Assembly (NCBI GenBank): GCA_004322535.1
Contig: SCUZ01000008.1
Span: 1-38,708, forward strand
From: Rugosibacter sp.
GTDB lineage: Bacteria; Pseudomonadota; Gammaproteobacteria; Burkholderiales; Rhodocyclaceae
Length of the DNA stretch: 38,708 nt
Direction: 5' to 3'
Below the pieces are notes generated by a model. The model made no database searches and was not told the origin of the DNA. It saw nothing but the letters and a program-made list of their open reading frames with translations. The position numbers and the translations under genes are program-made. Of the stretch, positions 15,825 to 23,987 are shown piece by piece (within the stretch, counting starts at the first letter, position 1; each line of letters opens with the position of its first letter).

Positions 15825-17210
15825 CTATTGCGCCCCTTTTCCGCCAACAACAACACCTACAGTTTCAAAGATCACCACCAAATCAAGCAAGAGGGTGTGA
15901 TTTTTGACGTAGTAAAGGTCATATTGCAGTTTTTGTACAGCATCTTCAATTGAGGCACCATAGTGATACCTCACCTGGGCCCATCCTGTCACACCGGGTT
16001 TCACACTGTGGCGTATGGCGTAATAAGGAATTTCCTTGGTCAGCTGATCGACGAAAAATGCGCGCTCAGGCCGTGGGCCCACCATACTCATCGAGCCGTT
16101 GAGCACACACAAAAGCTGTGGCAACTCATCAATTCGCACCTTGCGGATAAGGCGACCCACCCGGGTTGTGCGATCATCATTGGCCGTCGCCCAGCGTGGC
16201 TTTCCATCGCTTTCTGCATCGCGCCGCATACTGCGAAACTTGATCACATTAAACAACCGCCCATTCAGCCCAACCCGCTCTTGGCGGTAAAGTATCGGAG
16301 CACCATCCTCTAGCAAAATGAGCAAGGTAGTAATCAGCATAATGGGAGAAAAAACAATCAGCAGGATAACTGCCGCAATAATGTCAAACACGCGCTTTAT
16401 GAACGAGCGCCGCATGCCCTGACGGAAACCATCACCAAAAATCAGCCAGCCTGCCCGCAGGGCATCAAGTCGAATCTGCCCCAGCATGCGCTCAAAATGG
16501 CTGGACATATCCAACACCAAAATACCCGACACCCGGCAATCGAGCAGCTCTCGCAATGGCATACGTCCCCCGCGACGATCATCCATCGCAACGACAATTT
16601 CATCCACTTTATGAAAAATAGCCGTATCCACTAAAGACATTGATTGAGGAAGCAGGCGATCCTGGGGTACTACAACTTCCTTACACATCGGCCCAGGATA
16701 AAAACCCACCACCTGAATAGTCGGATCTTCCTGGTTCAGCGCAGCAGTCACTTTGGCCGCTTCGTGACCTACCCCAAACACCAGGATGCGATGGGTGACC
16801 CGTGCATTTTTTTTGCGGTGTGAAGCAAAAACGCGGTGCGACAACATGCCAAATAGAGCGGCCATGCCGCTGAGCTCAAGAAACGTCCGATCGGCTTCGG
16901 CAATCGGCAACACCAGAAAAATCAGGTAGGCAATTGGGATCGAGAGATGCAAAGCAAGCACCGCGCGCGCGCGCGAATCCTCAACCGTACGATCATGAAT
17001 TCTTTGATAAAACCCCAGCCAGCTATTTACCGCTAACAAAGTCACTGCAAGAATTGCCGCATAGGAAACGAACACAACCATGTCAATCGGCAACCCGCTT
17101 CTGACCCACATCGCCGCGATCAGAATACCAACAAAAACGAAGCCAAAATCAAACAGCAGCTGCAACAAAGTCGTGGTCCGAACGGTGTGACCCAACGCGG
17201 ACTTAATCAT
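15825..17210 (-). CDS. PEP-CTERM-associated initiating sugar-phosphate transferase
   Basis: 461 residues of the polyprenyl-phosphate glycosylphosphotransferase family, EpsB-like type found with exosortase A. Four hydrophobic segments lie in residues ~10-115, a Rossmann-like CoA-binding domain follows (RILVFGVGHEAAKV), then a re-entrant/hydrophobic helix (DIIAAVILLIVFSPIMLIT) and the catalytic region: YRQERVGLNGRLFNVIKFRS, KVRIDELPQLLCVLNG, MSMVGPRPERAFFV and KPGVTGWAQV. It transfers a sugar-1-phosphate to undecaprenyl phosphate, starting repeat-unit synthesis of the exopolysaccharide. It is monocistronic, convergent with the nucleotidyltransferase gene. A possible sigma-54 site lies just upstream (17253-17268). 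Confidence 0.9.
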   Translation of the reverse strand: MIKSALGHTVRTTTLLQLLFDFGFVFVGILIAAMWVRSGLPIDMVVFVSYAAILAVTLLAVNSWLGFYQRIHDRTVEDSRARAVLALHLSIPIAYLIFLVLPIAEADRTFLELSGMAALFGMLSHRVFASHRKKNARVTHRILVFGVGHEAAKVTAALNQEDPTIQVVGFYPGPMCKEVVVPQDRLLPQSMSLVDTAIFHKVDEIVVAMDDRRGGRMPLRELLDCRVSGILVLDMSSHFERMLGQIRLDALRAGWLIFGDGFRQGMRRSFIKRVFDIIAAVILLIVFSPIMLITTLLILLEDGAPILYRQERVGLNGRLFNVIKFRSMRRDAESDGKPRWATANDDRTTRVGRLIRKVRIDELPQLLCVLNGSMSMVGPRPERAFFVDQLTKEIPYYAIRHSVKPGVTGWAQVRYHYGASIEDAVQKLQYDLYYVKNHTLLLDLVVIFETVGVVVGGKGAQ

Positions 17211-17252
17211 AGGCGCCCCAAGATAATGTAAAAAATGCAGATGTGTTGCGAA

Positions 17253-17268
17253 AGCAAGCCTTTGGCCA
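17253..17268 (-). promoter_or_regulatory. Possible sigma-54 promoter of the sugar transferase gene
   Basis: On the minus strand TGGCCAAAGGCTTGCT: the GG and GC are 10 bp apart and the -12 half TTGCT is perfect, but the -24 half lacks the usual CAC. A box-like sequence (17227-17243) lies downstream of it rather than upstream, so regulation by PrsR is doubtful. Confidence 0.4.
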
Positions 17269-17383
17269 CACGAGAAAACTATGACAAAGCCAAGTGCATA
17301 AACGGCACAATGATACCCTGTATCATCCTGCCGATAAACCCCGTCATTCCCAGGTTACCCACTGATTAATGATCTTAAAGCAC

Positions 17384-18604
17384 TCAAACACTCTCACGCA
17401 GCGCCTCGGCAATCAGCTTGCGGCTGATTGTTCGCGCTGGCCATAACGAGGCTAGAACAGCCGCTAACACTCCGACCATAAACGATAAAGCAACAACATT
17501 GGGCACAACCAGAATATGGGAGATATAACCTTGGTCTGCATTCGGCGGTGGCGGCATAGAAATCCCGACCAGTGAAATTGCTTTGGCGAGTGCGATACCA
17601 ACAACCACGCCGCCTACGGCACCCAGAAGACCCAGCCAAAAACTTTCAATCACAACCAACGCGAAAACACGAGAAGAGCGATCGCCCAGAGCCATCATCG
17701 TGCCGAATTCGCTAACACGTTCAAAAATACCCATGTTGACCGTGTTAGAAACGCTCATTAACAGCATCGCCAGAATAATCACCACCAGAAAACCAAACTG
17801 CTGCCGATAAAGCGTTACCGTCTGGGTATAGAAAGTATTCAATTCAACCCAGGTTTTCATTTCATAACCTTGATGGTTCAGCCTATCACCCATAGAACCT
17901 GCAACACGGTCCGTATCCATCGTATTTTTAAGCAAAACCACCGCAATATGCGCCCCTGGCGTTGCTAGTAGTTCCTGAGCCGCAGCCAGGGGAATACGCA
18001 CTGCACGAGCGTCATAGTCTTTAGAAAACGTCTGAAAAACGCCGATGACTTGAAACTCAAGCAGATTGGTTGCCCCTCCGGCCGTGCTGACCAGCAAAGT
18101 GACCGGGTCACCCGACTTGAGCTTTAGCGCTTTTGCAACCCCCTGACCGATCATCATGCCAAACGCGTCACCATCCGTCAGACGACGGCCGGCAACCACT
18201 GTAATGTAGCTAGCCAGGCGCTTCTCGCGCGCGGGCTCTACGCCCTCGCCAATAATTGGCCAGTCCGTGCGGCCATTGCCCAGCAGTCCCGAGAATCCAA
18301 TACGCAACATCACATCCTCTACCCCAGGTGCTGCCGCCAATTCACGACGCAGGTTTTCCGGATTCTCCATCAAGTATTTTTCCGGACTGCGCGTCCCGTA
18401 CTGCCAATATCCTTGGCGAGCAACTTGCAGGTGGCCGGTACTTGAACGAATCATCGATTCGCCTGTTTCCACAATCGTATCTTCAATAAAGCCACCCGCC
18501 AGAATCAACGCGGCCACACCAAACACGATAGAAGCCAGCGTCATCAATGTGCGCCCGCGATGCCGAAAAACATTACGCATGGCTAACTTGAAAAGCTCGA
18601 ACAC
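17384..18604 (-). CDS. ABC transporter permease, FtsX/LolC type (second of pair)
   Basis: 406 residues. One N-terminal membrane helix after FRHRGRTLMTLASIVFGVAAL, a large periplasmic MacB-core-like domain (residues ~40-240), then three membrane helices typical of FtsX: LVVIILAMLLMSVSNTVNMGI, then FERVSEFGTMMALG and a final pair. This matches LolC/LolE/MacB permeases, which move lipids or lipoproteins from the inner membrane rather than across it. It follows a paralogous permease gene with a 9-bp gap and a strong ribosome-binding site (AAGGGG). Its ATPase is probably the minus-strand gene 7.8 kb upstream (26441-27226), separated by unrelated-looking genes. Confidence 0.88.
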   Translation of the reverse strand: MFELFKLAMRNVFRHRGRTLMTLASIVFGVAALILAGGFIEDTIVETGESMIRSSTGHLQVARQGYWQYGTRSPEKYLMENPENLRRELAAAPGVEDVMLRIGFSGLLGNGRTDWPIIGEGVEPAREKRLASYITVVAGRRLTDGDAFGMMIGQGVAKALKLKSGDPVTLLVSTAGGATNLLEFQVIGVFQTFSKDYDARAVRIPLAAAQELLATPGAHIAVVLLKNTMDTDRVAGSMGDRLNHQGYEMKTWVELNTFYTQTVTLYRQQFGFLVVIILAMLLMSVSNTVNMGIFERVSEFGTMMALGDRSSRVFALVVIESFWLGLLGAVGGVVVGIALAKAISLVGISMPPPPNADQGYISHILVVPNVVALSFMVGVLAAVLASLWPARTISRKLIAEALRESV

Positions 18605-18613
18605 ATAAACCCC

Positions 18614-19837
18614 TTATTTGTTATGCCGAATCGCATCTACGATCACCATGCGTGACGCCCGCCAAGCCGGATAAAGGCTCGCCAGTGTCGTGGTGCCCAC
18701 GCCGACCAGTAGTGCTTCCAGCACAGTAGCCGGGGTGAATAACAGATGCGCCAGATAACCTCGCGTCAGTCCTGGCGGTGGGGGCATATCAATATGCAGC
18801 ACATCGACTCCCCACCCAATCGCGATGGCCAGGGCAAGCCCCGCCAGGCTGCCGATTAAGCCAATGAGCCCGCCTTCTAGCAAAAACTGCCCGAGCAGAA
18901 TGCGTGGCCGAACCCCCAGCGCCATCGCCGTACCGATTTCTCCCGTGCGCTCCATCACGCTCATCATCATGGTGTTGCTGATCCCCAGCAAGATAATCGC
19001 CACCACAATAAAACGGACGACCTCCAATTGCTGTTGAAACAAATCAACAGCCCGCCGATAAAACTCTGCCAGCTGATCCCAGGTGCGCACTTCAAACTGG
19101 GGCGCACCAAAGCGCGCGCGTAACGCCTTTGCCACACGCGAAGTATTTTCTGTTTTATCCAGATAAACCAGCCAGCTATGTGCCCCATCCACCTTGAGCA
19201 GCTTGCGTGCAGCATCAATGTGAAGCAGCAGAGCACTATCGTCATACGCCTTGCTCACTGATTCGAATACACCAGCTACTTTTGCATCAATGGCACTCAA
19301 ACCACTGGCGGGTGTATCTACCAGCACCACCACAGCATCGCCCGCCTGCACCCCCATGAGTGTTGCCAGCCCCTTACCTAGCAGAATTTGATCATGGTCG
19401 GCCACACCCAAACGGCGCCCCTGGATGATCGTCAAAGAACGGTCGCCCGTCAAATCATGAGCAGGATCAAACCCCTCGCCGACGAAAGGAAGCGTGGACT
19501 CGCCATGGCTGACCAAACCCGTCAAACCGAGTCGGGGCCCCCAGGCGCGGATATGCGGCAGCGCACTTAACGATTGCGCCGCTGCATCATTCGGCAACAC
19601 ATAGCGGGCAGGATCAGCCAGGCCATTCTCGTGATAGCCGGGCCGCGTGATCTGGAGATGCGCATACTGCGACTCGATAGTCGCTTCGCGGAAGTCAGCG
19701 AACATCCCTGCAATAAATCCGCTGGCTACTGCGAGCGCCGCTGTCCCGAAAGCCACAGAAAATATGGCGATCAATGCGCGACGACGGTGGCGTAGCAGAT
19801 TACGCAGGGCAAGTTTCGTCAGCGCAGATAAGATCAC
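18614..19837 (-). CDS. ABC transporter permease, FtsX/LolC type (first of pair)
   Basis: 407 residues, same architecture as its downstream neighbour and clearly a paralogue (shared LALRNLLRHRRRALIAIFSV start, periplasmic domain, FIVVAIILLGISNTMMMSVM helix, ERTGEIGTAMALGVRPR coupling segment). Two different permeases plus one LolD-like ATPase give a LolCDE-like complex. The cargo is not known; candidates are a lipoprotein or an N-acylated lipid. The gap to the upstream PP-loop gene is 94 bp, so the pair may have its own promoter, but none was recognised. Confidence 0.88.
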   Translation of the reverse strand: MILSALTKLALRNLLRHRRRALIAIFSVAFGTAALAVASGFIAGMFADFREATIESQYAHLQITRPGYHENGLADPARYVLPNDAAAQSLSALPHIRAWGPRLGLTGLVSHGESTLPFVGEGFDPAHDLTGDRSLTIIQGRRLGVADHDQILLGKGLATLMGVQAGDAVVVLVDTPASGLSAIDAKVAGVFESVSKAYDDSALLLHIDAARKLLKVDGAHSWLVYLDKTENTSRVAKALRARFGAPQFEVRTWDQLAEFYRRAVDLFQQQLEVVRFIVVAIILLGISNTMMMSVMERTGEIGTAMALGVRPRILLGQFLLEGGLIGLIGSLAGLALAIAIGWGVDVLHIDMPPPPGLTRGYLAHLLFTPATVLEALLVGVGTTTLASLYPAWRASRMVIVDAIRHNK

Positions 19838-19931
19838 GTTGAGTTTTTTGAAAGCGGATTAAGTGCTAATCATACCTCTAGGCAGCCACAACCGAGTAAC
19901 GTCGGTCTATTACATTTGCATCTTTACTAAC

Positions 19932-21167
19932 TCAAAGCGCAATGTATTCTTTTTGAATTGAGCCACTTAATAACCAGCGTCGCAAAGCTATGCCAAGCCG
20001 CCAAACAATCGGACGCTTCACAAGCTGCTCTGCAAAGCCTACAAAGGGCGCTAAGCGGCCAGACCGGCGGGAAGAGTAACGCAAAGCCTTGACGACATCT
20101 TCACGCCCTCGCATCTGCGCGGCAGAGATCATCTCTTTATAGAAAATCTGTTGCAGCCCTCCGCCGACATAGACTTTGCTTACCTTCAAAAGTGTGTAAT
20201 CAGACCAATCAAACGCGGCATTGAAAGCTTCTTTCAGCCCGAGAATATCCAGAGCGATCATGGTGCGATAACATTTTTCACAGCGTGAGCAGTTATGCAG
20301 CCCAGCCGCCTGACATACATGCAAAGAACGCCTGGTTTCTGGTAAGCGAGCAGCAAGCTCTGTTTTTCCAATCCGAGTCATTGCTGCACCATCATGAACT
20401 ATGGTCACGCCAGAAGTTGAAAACAAGGGATCAACCAGCGGATGAGACCCCCAGGGGGAAAGCACGCCATAGGGATAAGTTGACCCTAAAACAATTTCTC
20501 CATATCGCCGCTCGAGCATCAGCCCGATAAATGCCAACCCAGCGCCGTGCGTTAGCGGCCCCCATTGTTTTCGATAAATCGGCATCACTTCACGCAAATT
20601 CGTGCGGACGATGATGTGGTTCAGTGCGAGCCTTTGAGCACTCTCAGACAACATTCCAACCAATGGGCGAAACTGGGCCTCATCAGAAACCCCAACATCA
20701 AAACCCCACACAGTGAGCAAGTCATCCACCTTGCCAACCGCTGGTATGCCATGCGGATTCTGCGGCATTCTGCGAGCAATGGAAAAGTAGGAGTCGACAC
20801 CTCCGGAAAAAAAGGTTGCCGTGCGTGTGGATTTTGGCTCTGCATACCCTTTTACCGGACAACGAATATCCACACTATGAAGCTCGGGGTACCATTCTTT
20901 CCATATCTTCATGACTCCTCTCACATTTTCCAGTAGCAAGGCATCCACGGGAAGCGACAGCTCAATATCTTCGTCCAAGCTTGCTGCCATCGGCAGCATC
21001 GCAACTAGCCATGGGTTCCCTGTTTCTGAAATCACCTCGATATATCTCTCTGGAATATCTACCCAAAGCCGTAACTCTTCCCCCTTTCCCCACCGAATAA
21101 CACCCATTACTCGAAGGTTATCTGGCGTTTCTGGTGAGCGAACTATTTCTTGCGTTACTAATTGCAT
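19932..21167 (-). CDS. PP-loop ATP pyrophosphatase-like protein with QueC-like zinc site
   Basis: 411 residues, no confident named function. Residues ~115-125 read TFFSGGVDSYFSI, the PP-loop SGGxDS that binds ATP for adenylation of a substrate. Near residue 300, CQAAGLHNCSRCEKC gives C-x7-C-x2-C-x2-C, very like the zinc site of QueC (7-cyano-7-deazaguanine synthase). The ~110-residue N-terminal extension and C-terminal tail are not QueC-like. Such proteins activate a carboxylate or carbonyl for amide or nitrile formation. Its place inside a surface-polysaccharide/PEP-CTERM region suggests modification of a glycan or acyl amino acid, but this is inference. The gene appears monocistronic. Confidence 0.72.
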   Translation of the reverse strand: MQLVTQEIVRSPETPDNLRVMGVIRWGKGEELRLWVDIPERYIEVISETGNPWLVAMLPMAASLDEDIELSLPVDALLLENVRGVMKIWKEWYPELHSVDIRCPVKGYAEPKSTRTATFFSGGVDSYFSIARRMPQNPHGIPAVGKVDDLLTVWGFDVGVSDEAQFRPLVGMLSESAQRLALNHIIVRTNLREVMPIYRKQWGPLTHGAGLAFIGLMLERRYGEIVLGSTYPYGVLSPWGSHPLVDPLFSTSGVTIVHDGAAMTRIGKTELAARLPETRRSLHVCQAAGLHNCSRCEKCYRTMIALDILGLKEAFNAAFDWSDYTLLKVSKVYVGGGLQQIFYKEMISAAQMRGREDVVKALRYSSRRSGRLAPFVGFAEQLVKRPIVWRLGIALRRWLLSGSIQKEYIAL

Positions 21168-21274
21168 GCTTTCTCCGTCGTAATGAATACTGTTCCATGA
21201 ACTGAAAATTCAAACTGGACAACTTAATTTAAAACTATACGGAAGATTAATGCGTTTCTTATTCTTGAATTGCC

Positions 21275-21312
21275 AATAAAAAAGAGGGCTTCTCTTTTGA
21301 GAGAAGCCCTCT
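21275..21312 (-). terminator. Rho-independent terminator of the PEP-CTERM gene at 21365
   Basis: Perfect 12-bp stem (AGAGGGCTTCTC at 21283-21294 with GAGAAGCCCTCT at 21301-21312), 6-nt loop, then on the minus strand a run of six T. It lies 52 bp after the stop codon. Confidence 0.92.
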
Positions 21313-21364
21313 GAGTGACCTACCCCAGAAAAGAGGGGTTCAATCGATCCTTATTCTTATTCTT

Positions 21365-22243
21365 TTAGACAGATGTATTCTTACGACGACGCAAAGCAGC
21401 CAAGGCTGTGAGGCCAAGACCAGCGAGAGCCAATGAACCCGGTTCAGGCACAACACGCCAACTCATGCCCACAAAGATTTCACTGTCTTGATTTTCAGCC
21501 GTGAAGACACGAATTGAATCAGAACCAAATGGTTGGACCAACGTCCCGGTGCCCGGGATAAGCGAGAACTGAAGTTCGTAATTGTCGCCGTTATAAGAGA
21601 AGAAAGTAGGCGCAAACGTCGCCGTTAAGACTGTATAAATGTCATCACATTGCGAACCAAGGGGGTTCGGAGAGTTACATAGACCAGTTACCCCATCAAC
21701 AAGATTTGAGGTTTCCCAGAAATTAATTCTCGTTGTGCTGCCTAATTCACTATGAATGTTGCTCGTATGACCAAGATCAGAGAAAATGCGCAAATTGGCA
21801 ACAACATCGGCAATCCAGAGGGGATTAGGAAATAACCCGCCAACCACTTCATTATGTTGCTGCAGGTGAGAGATAATAGCCACTTCACCCTCGTTCCATT
21901 GGCCGTTGCTGTTCGTATCCAGACCGAAGGTACTTGAAGGTACCTGACTTGTTACATTGTTGTAGCCACCAACGGTAATTGAACTGGTGCCAGGAAAATC
22001 GGTGCCGGGGCCCGTAGTCCATTGCATTCTGGCAAACGTACCTGAAGGATCAGCTACCGGATTAGTCGTAGAGAAGATTTGGTTACCAAAGAAACCCGTG
22101 GTAAGACTAACATCCGTCGTTGGATTCGAAAAGCCGGCATTCTGGCTAAAAAACAGTTCAGTCACTGGCGTAGCGGCGGCACCGAAGCTGGTGGCGCTGA
22201 TTACTGCAGCAGCCATGGCCAATTTTGTAAATTTTTTCATCAT
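21365..22243 (-). CDS. PEP-CTERM sorting-domain protein (THxN-like)
   Basis: 292 residues. A Sec signal peptide (KKFTKLAMAAAVISATSFGAAA) is cleaved near Thr25. The C-terminus has the full sorting signal: VPEPGSLALAGLGLTALAAL followed by RRRKNTSV, that is PEP motif, membrane helix and Arg cluster, recognised by exosortase A. The middle contains LQQHNEVVGG and RINFWETSNL, suggesting the THxN group of PEP-CTERM proteins (moderate certainty). The protein would be exported, processed at PEP and released or attached with the extracellular matrix. ATG 22243 has a strong ribosome-binding site (AAGGAGT). A sigma-54 promoter and 17-bp box lie upstream, and a strong terminator follows. Confidence 0.92.
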   Translation of the reverse strand: MMKKFTKLAMAAAVISATSFGAAATPVTELFFSQNAGFSNPTTDVSLTTGFFGNQIFSTTNPVADPSGTFARMQWTTGPGTDFPGTSSITVGGYNNVTSQVPSSTFGLDTNSNGQWNEGEVAIISHLQQHNEVVGGLFPNPLWIADVVANLRIFSDLGHTSNIHSELGSTTRINFWETSNLVDGVTGLCNSPNPLGSQCDDIYTVLTATFAPTFFSYNGDNYELQFSLIPGTGTLVQPFGSDSIRVFTAENQDSEIFVGMSWRVVPEPGSLALAGLGLTALAALRRRKNTSV

Positions 22244-22308
22244 TTACTCCTTAAAAAGATTAAACATTTGTTGTTGAGCAAACTGGAGACTACGCCCAGT
22301 CTCTATAA

Positions 22309-22324
22309 AGCATGTACTGTGCCA
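22309..22324 (-). promoter_or_regulatory. Sigma-54 promoter of the PEP-CTERM gene at 22243
   Basis: Minus-strand TGGCACAGTACATGCT, with GG and GC 10 bp apart and a perfect TGGCAC -24 element. Predicted start of transcription is about 55 bp upstream of the ATG. Confidence 0.82.
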
Positions 22325-22387
22325 AAATAATTAACCTAATGATAATACTGATTATTTTATTTCAAACCACCGACTGATTAAACTGAT

Positions 22388-22404
22388 TGTAAAAAAATCC
22401 GACA
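22388..22404 (-). promoter_or_regulatory. PrsR-type 17-bp box of the PEP-CTERM gene at 22243
   Basis: Minus-strand TGTCGGATTTTTTTACA, differing from the box at 29311 by two bases. It lies 64 bp upstream of the -24 GG, a normal distance for an enhancer-binding protein. The PrsR assignment is inferred from the regulator encoded in the window. Confidence 0.75.
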
Positions 22405-22446
22405 GCTTTTCTTCAGACATTTTTTCTGGTCACTTTCCCGGCACGA

Positions 22447-23958
22447 CTACACTGCCGTCCAATACGTAAACTTTCGCTCGTAATCAATCGTTTTACCGTG
22501 CGCGAAAGCTGCGTACGTCTGGATGTTCACGTCCAGCCCACGGCCGGGAAGCTGGGGCGATAAAATATCGTAAAGGGTGGATGTCAGGGCCTGTGCCTGG
22601 TCTTGATCCAGTGAGCGACCCTTGCTTATCTGCACTTCCCAACGCAGGCCGCCGTCAACTTGTGATAACCGGTGGGCGCCGCTCATTTCCCGGGCCAGTG
22701 CAGGGTGCTGATACAAGGTCGCTTTGAAAAGATCGATATGCCCGCCACCGGGCAATACGTCTTTCGCACGACCGTGCAAAGCGATGATAGGCAACGATGG
22801 CAATGGCAGGGTGAGGCCGAATTCGTTCAGCGCAGAAGCCAGTACTTCCGGCGGGATGCGCTGCATACGGTCGCCCGTGGCGTAGCGAATAAGCGGAATG
22901 GGAGCTTGAAGGTCAAGCATCGTGATCAAAAGATCACCCGCGCCGTGGGCGTCTGGCGAGACGACTTCGACCACCGTGCGCAGCGGGTTATACACCAGAA
23001 AAGTCGGCGCTGGCGAGACGCCGCGAAGCGTTGAATCTGACCGCAGGGAATGCAGAGCCGTCTCTGGAAAGTGCCCTTGGGGTGCGGCGAGATCAATGCC
23101 TGTCAGCCGTTTGAGCAGTTCTGGGTGACGAATGCAGGCGCGGCGCAAGGCGACGGTTTCACGCGTTTCGTTAAACAGATTCAGGCCCAGCTCACCCATT
23201 CCCATCGAGCTGCCAATCAGGCCGCTCGATGGGTCATCCGGCTGAATGCCCAGCACTTGCGCGAGGTAATCGCGAAAGGTTTCGGGAAAGGTCTCTTCTC
23301 CCAGAATCACATGTACGCGGTAGCGGCGCCAATCGAGGCCAATATCCTGCGAATAATCGCAAAGCCGCTTGAGAAACAGCGGGTCACCGCACAAAATAAT
23401 CTGCTCGAACAAGGCACCGGCTTGCTGAATCACCGCGCAGGCCATGTCTTCGCGCACACTGACATTCGCTACGCAAACAGCCTCGGAAGCAAATGTCACG
23501 CCCATCGGCAAGCAGTTAACCATCAAGGTGCGCCGTTTATCAATATCAAAGGCTAATTCAAGTCCCAGATCAATCAGCCGTGCAGCCTGACGCGCCTGTT
23601 GGCGTGACACCAAACCAAGCGCAAACCCGCTGCCGCCATGGCCCGAACTGGTGAGCACCGAAACAAGTTCTGTTGCAGGCAACTTATTGCAAAGCAGTTG
23701 GCTGGCATCAAAGCGGTGAAAAGTGTTCGCTTTATTCAGCACCGGGCACCGCGCAAACACATCTTGCGGCGTCTGAATGTCGGAAATTTTGACACCCGCT
23801 TCGGCAAGCAATATTCGGTAAGCGGAGGACTGTGTGGCGGCACGCCTGAAGACGGCAAGCAAGCGATTTTCGCCTTTGGCAATCAAGTCATTTGGCTTGC
23901 TGCGGGCTAATTTCGCCTTGATAAGACGCCGTTCAAGCCGCGAAATAAATTTTTTCAT
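22447..23958 (-). CDS. PaaK/CapK-like adenylate-forming enzyme
   Basis: 503 residues. The pattern follows phenylacetate-CoA ligase/CapK-like proteins of the ANL superfamily: a Ser/Gly-rich phosphate loop (LTSSGHGGSGFALGL), HVILGEETFPETFRDYL, SSMGMGELGLNLF, and RYATGDRM near residue 360 equivalent to the adenylate-binding TGD. It should activate a carboxylic acid as acyl-AMP, then pass it to CoA, an amine or a carrier protein. It starts 29 bp after the acyltransferase gene, so the two probably share an operon and a pathway. The acid is unknown. A copy of the dispersed element lies inside the gene and encodes VSPAPTF on the sense strand. Confidence 0.75.
   Translation of the reverse strand: MKKFISRLERRLIKAKLARSKPNDLIAKGENRLLAVFRRAATQSSAYRILLAEAGVKISDIQTPQDVFARCPVLNKANTFHRFDASQLLCNKLPATELVSVLTSSGHGGSGFALGLVSRQQARQAARLIDLGLELAFDIDKRRTLMVNCLPMGVTFASEAVCVANVSVREDMACAVIQQAGALFEQIILCGDPLFLKRLCDYSQDIGLDWRRYRVHVILGEETFPETFRDYLAQVLGIQPDDPSSGLIGSSMGMGELGLNLFNETRETVALRRACIRHPELLKRLTGIDLAAPQGHFPETALHSLRSDSTLRGVSPAPTFLVYNPLRTVVEVVSPDAHGAGDLLITMLDLQAPIPLIRYATGDRMQRIPPEVLASALNEFGLTLPLPSLPIIALHGRAKDVLPGGGHIDLFKATLYQHPALAREMSGAHRLSQVDGGLRWEVQISKGRSLDQDQAQALTSTLYDILSPQLPGRGLDVNIQTYAAFAHGKTIDYERKFTYWTAV
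23000..23025 (+). repeat. Dispersed GC-rich element, copy c (inside gene)
   Basis: AAAGTCGGCGCTGG followed by CGAGACGCCGCG, on the strand opposite to the adenylate-forming enzyme gene. The gene reads it as VSPAPTF, the same seven residues as copy b in an unrelated protein. Confidence 0.82.
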
Positions 23959-23987
23959 TCAACAATCATCAATAAGCGGATATGAGG

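Noticed and set aside
16939-16977. GC-alternating run (gcgcgcgcgc) in the sugar transferase gene as a structural element
   Set aside because: It lies in coding sequence for an Ala/Arg-rich stretch (DSRARAVLAL) and is too short to support a special role.
19932-21167. Asparagine synthase or lasso-peptide cyclase partner for the HPr-rel-A trio
   Set aside because: The PP-loop and Cys cluster fit QueC-like proteins; there is no glutaminase domain and the gene is on the opposite strand 4 kb away.
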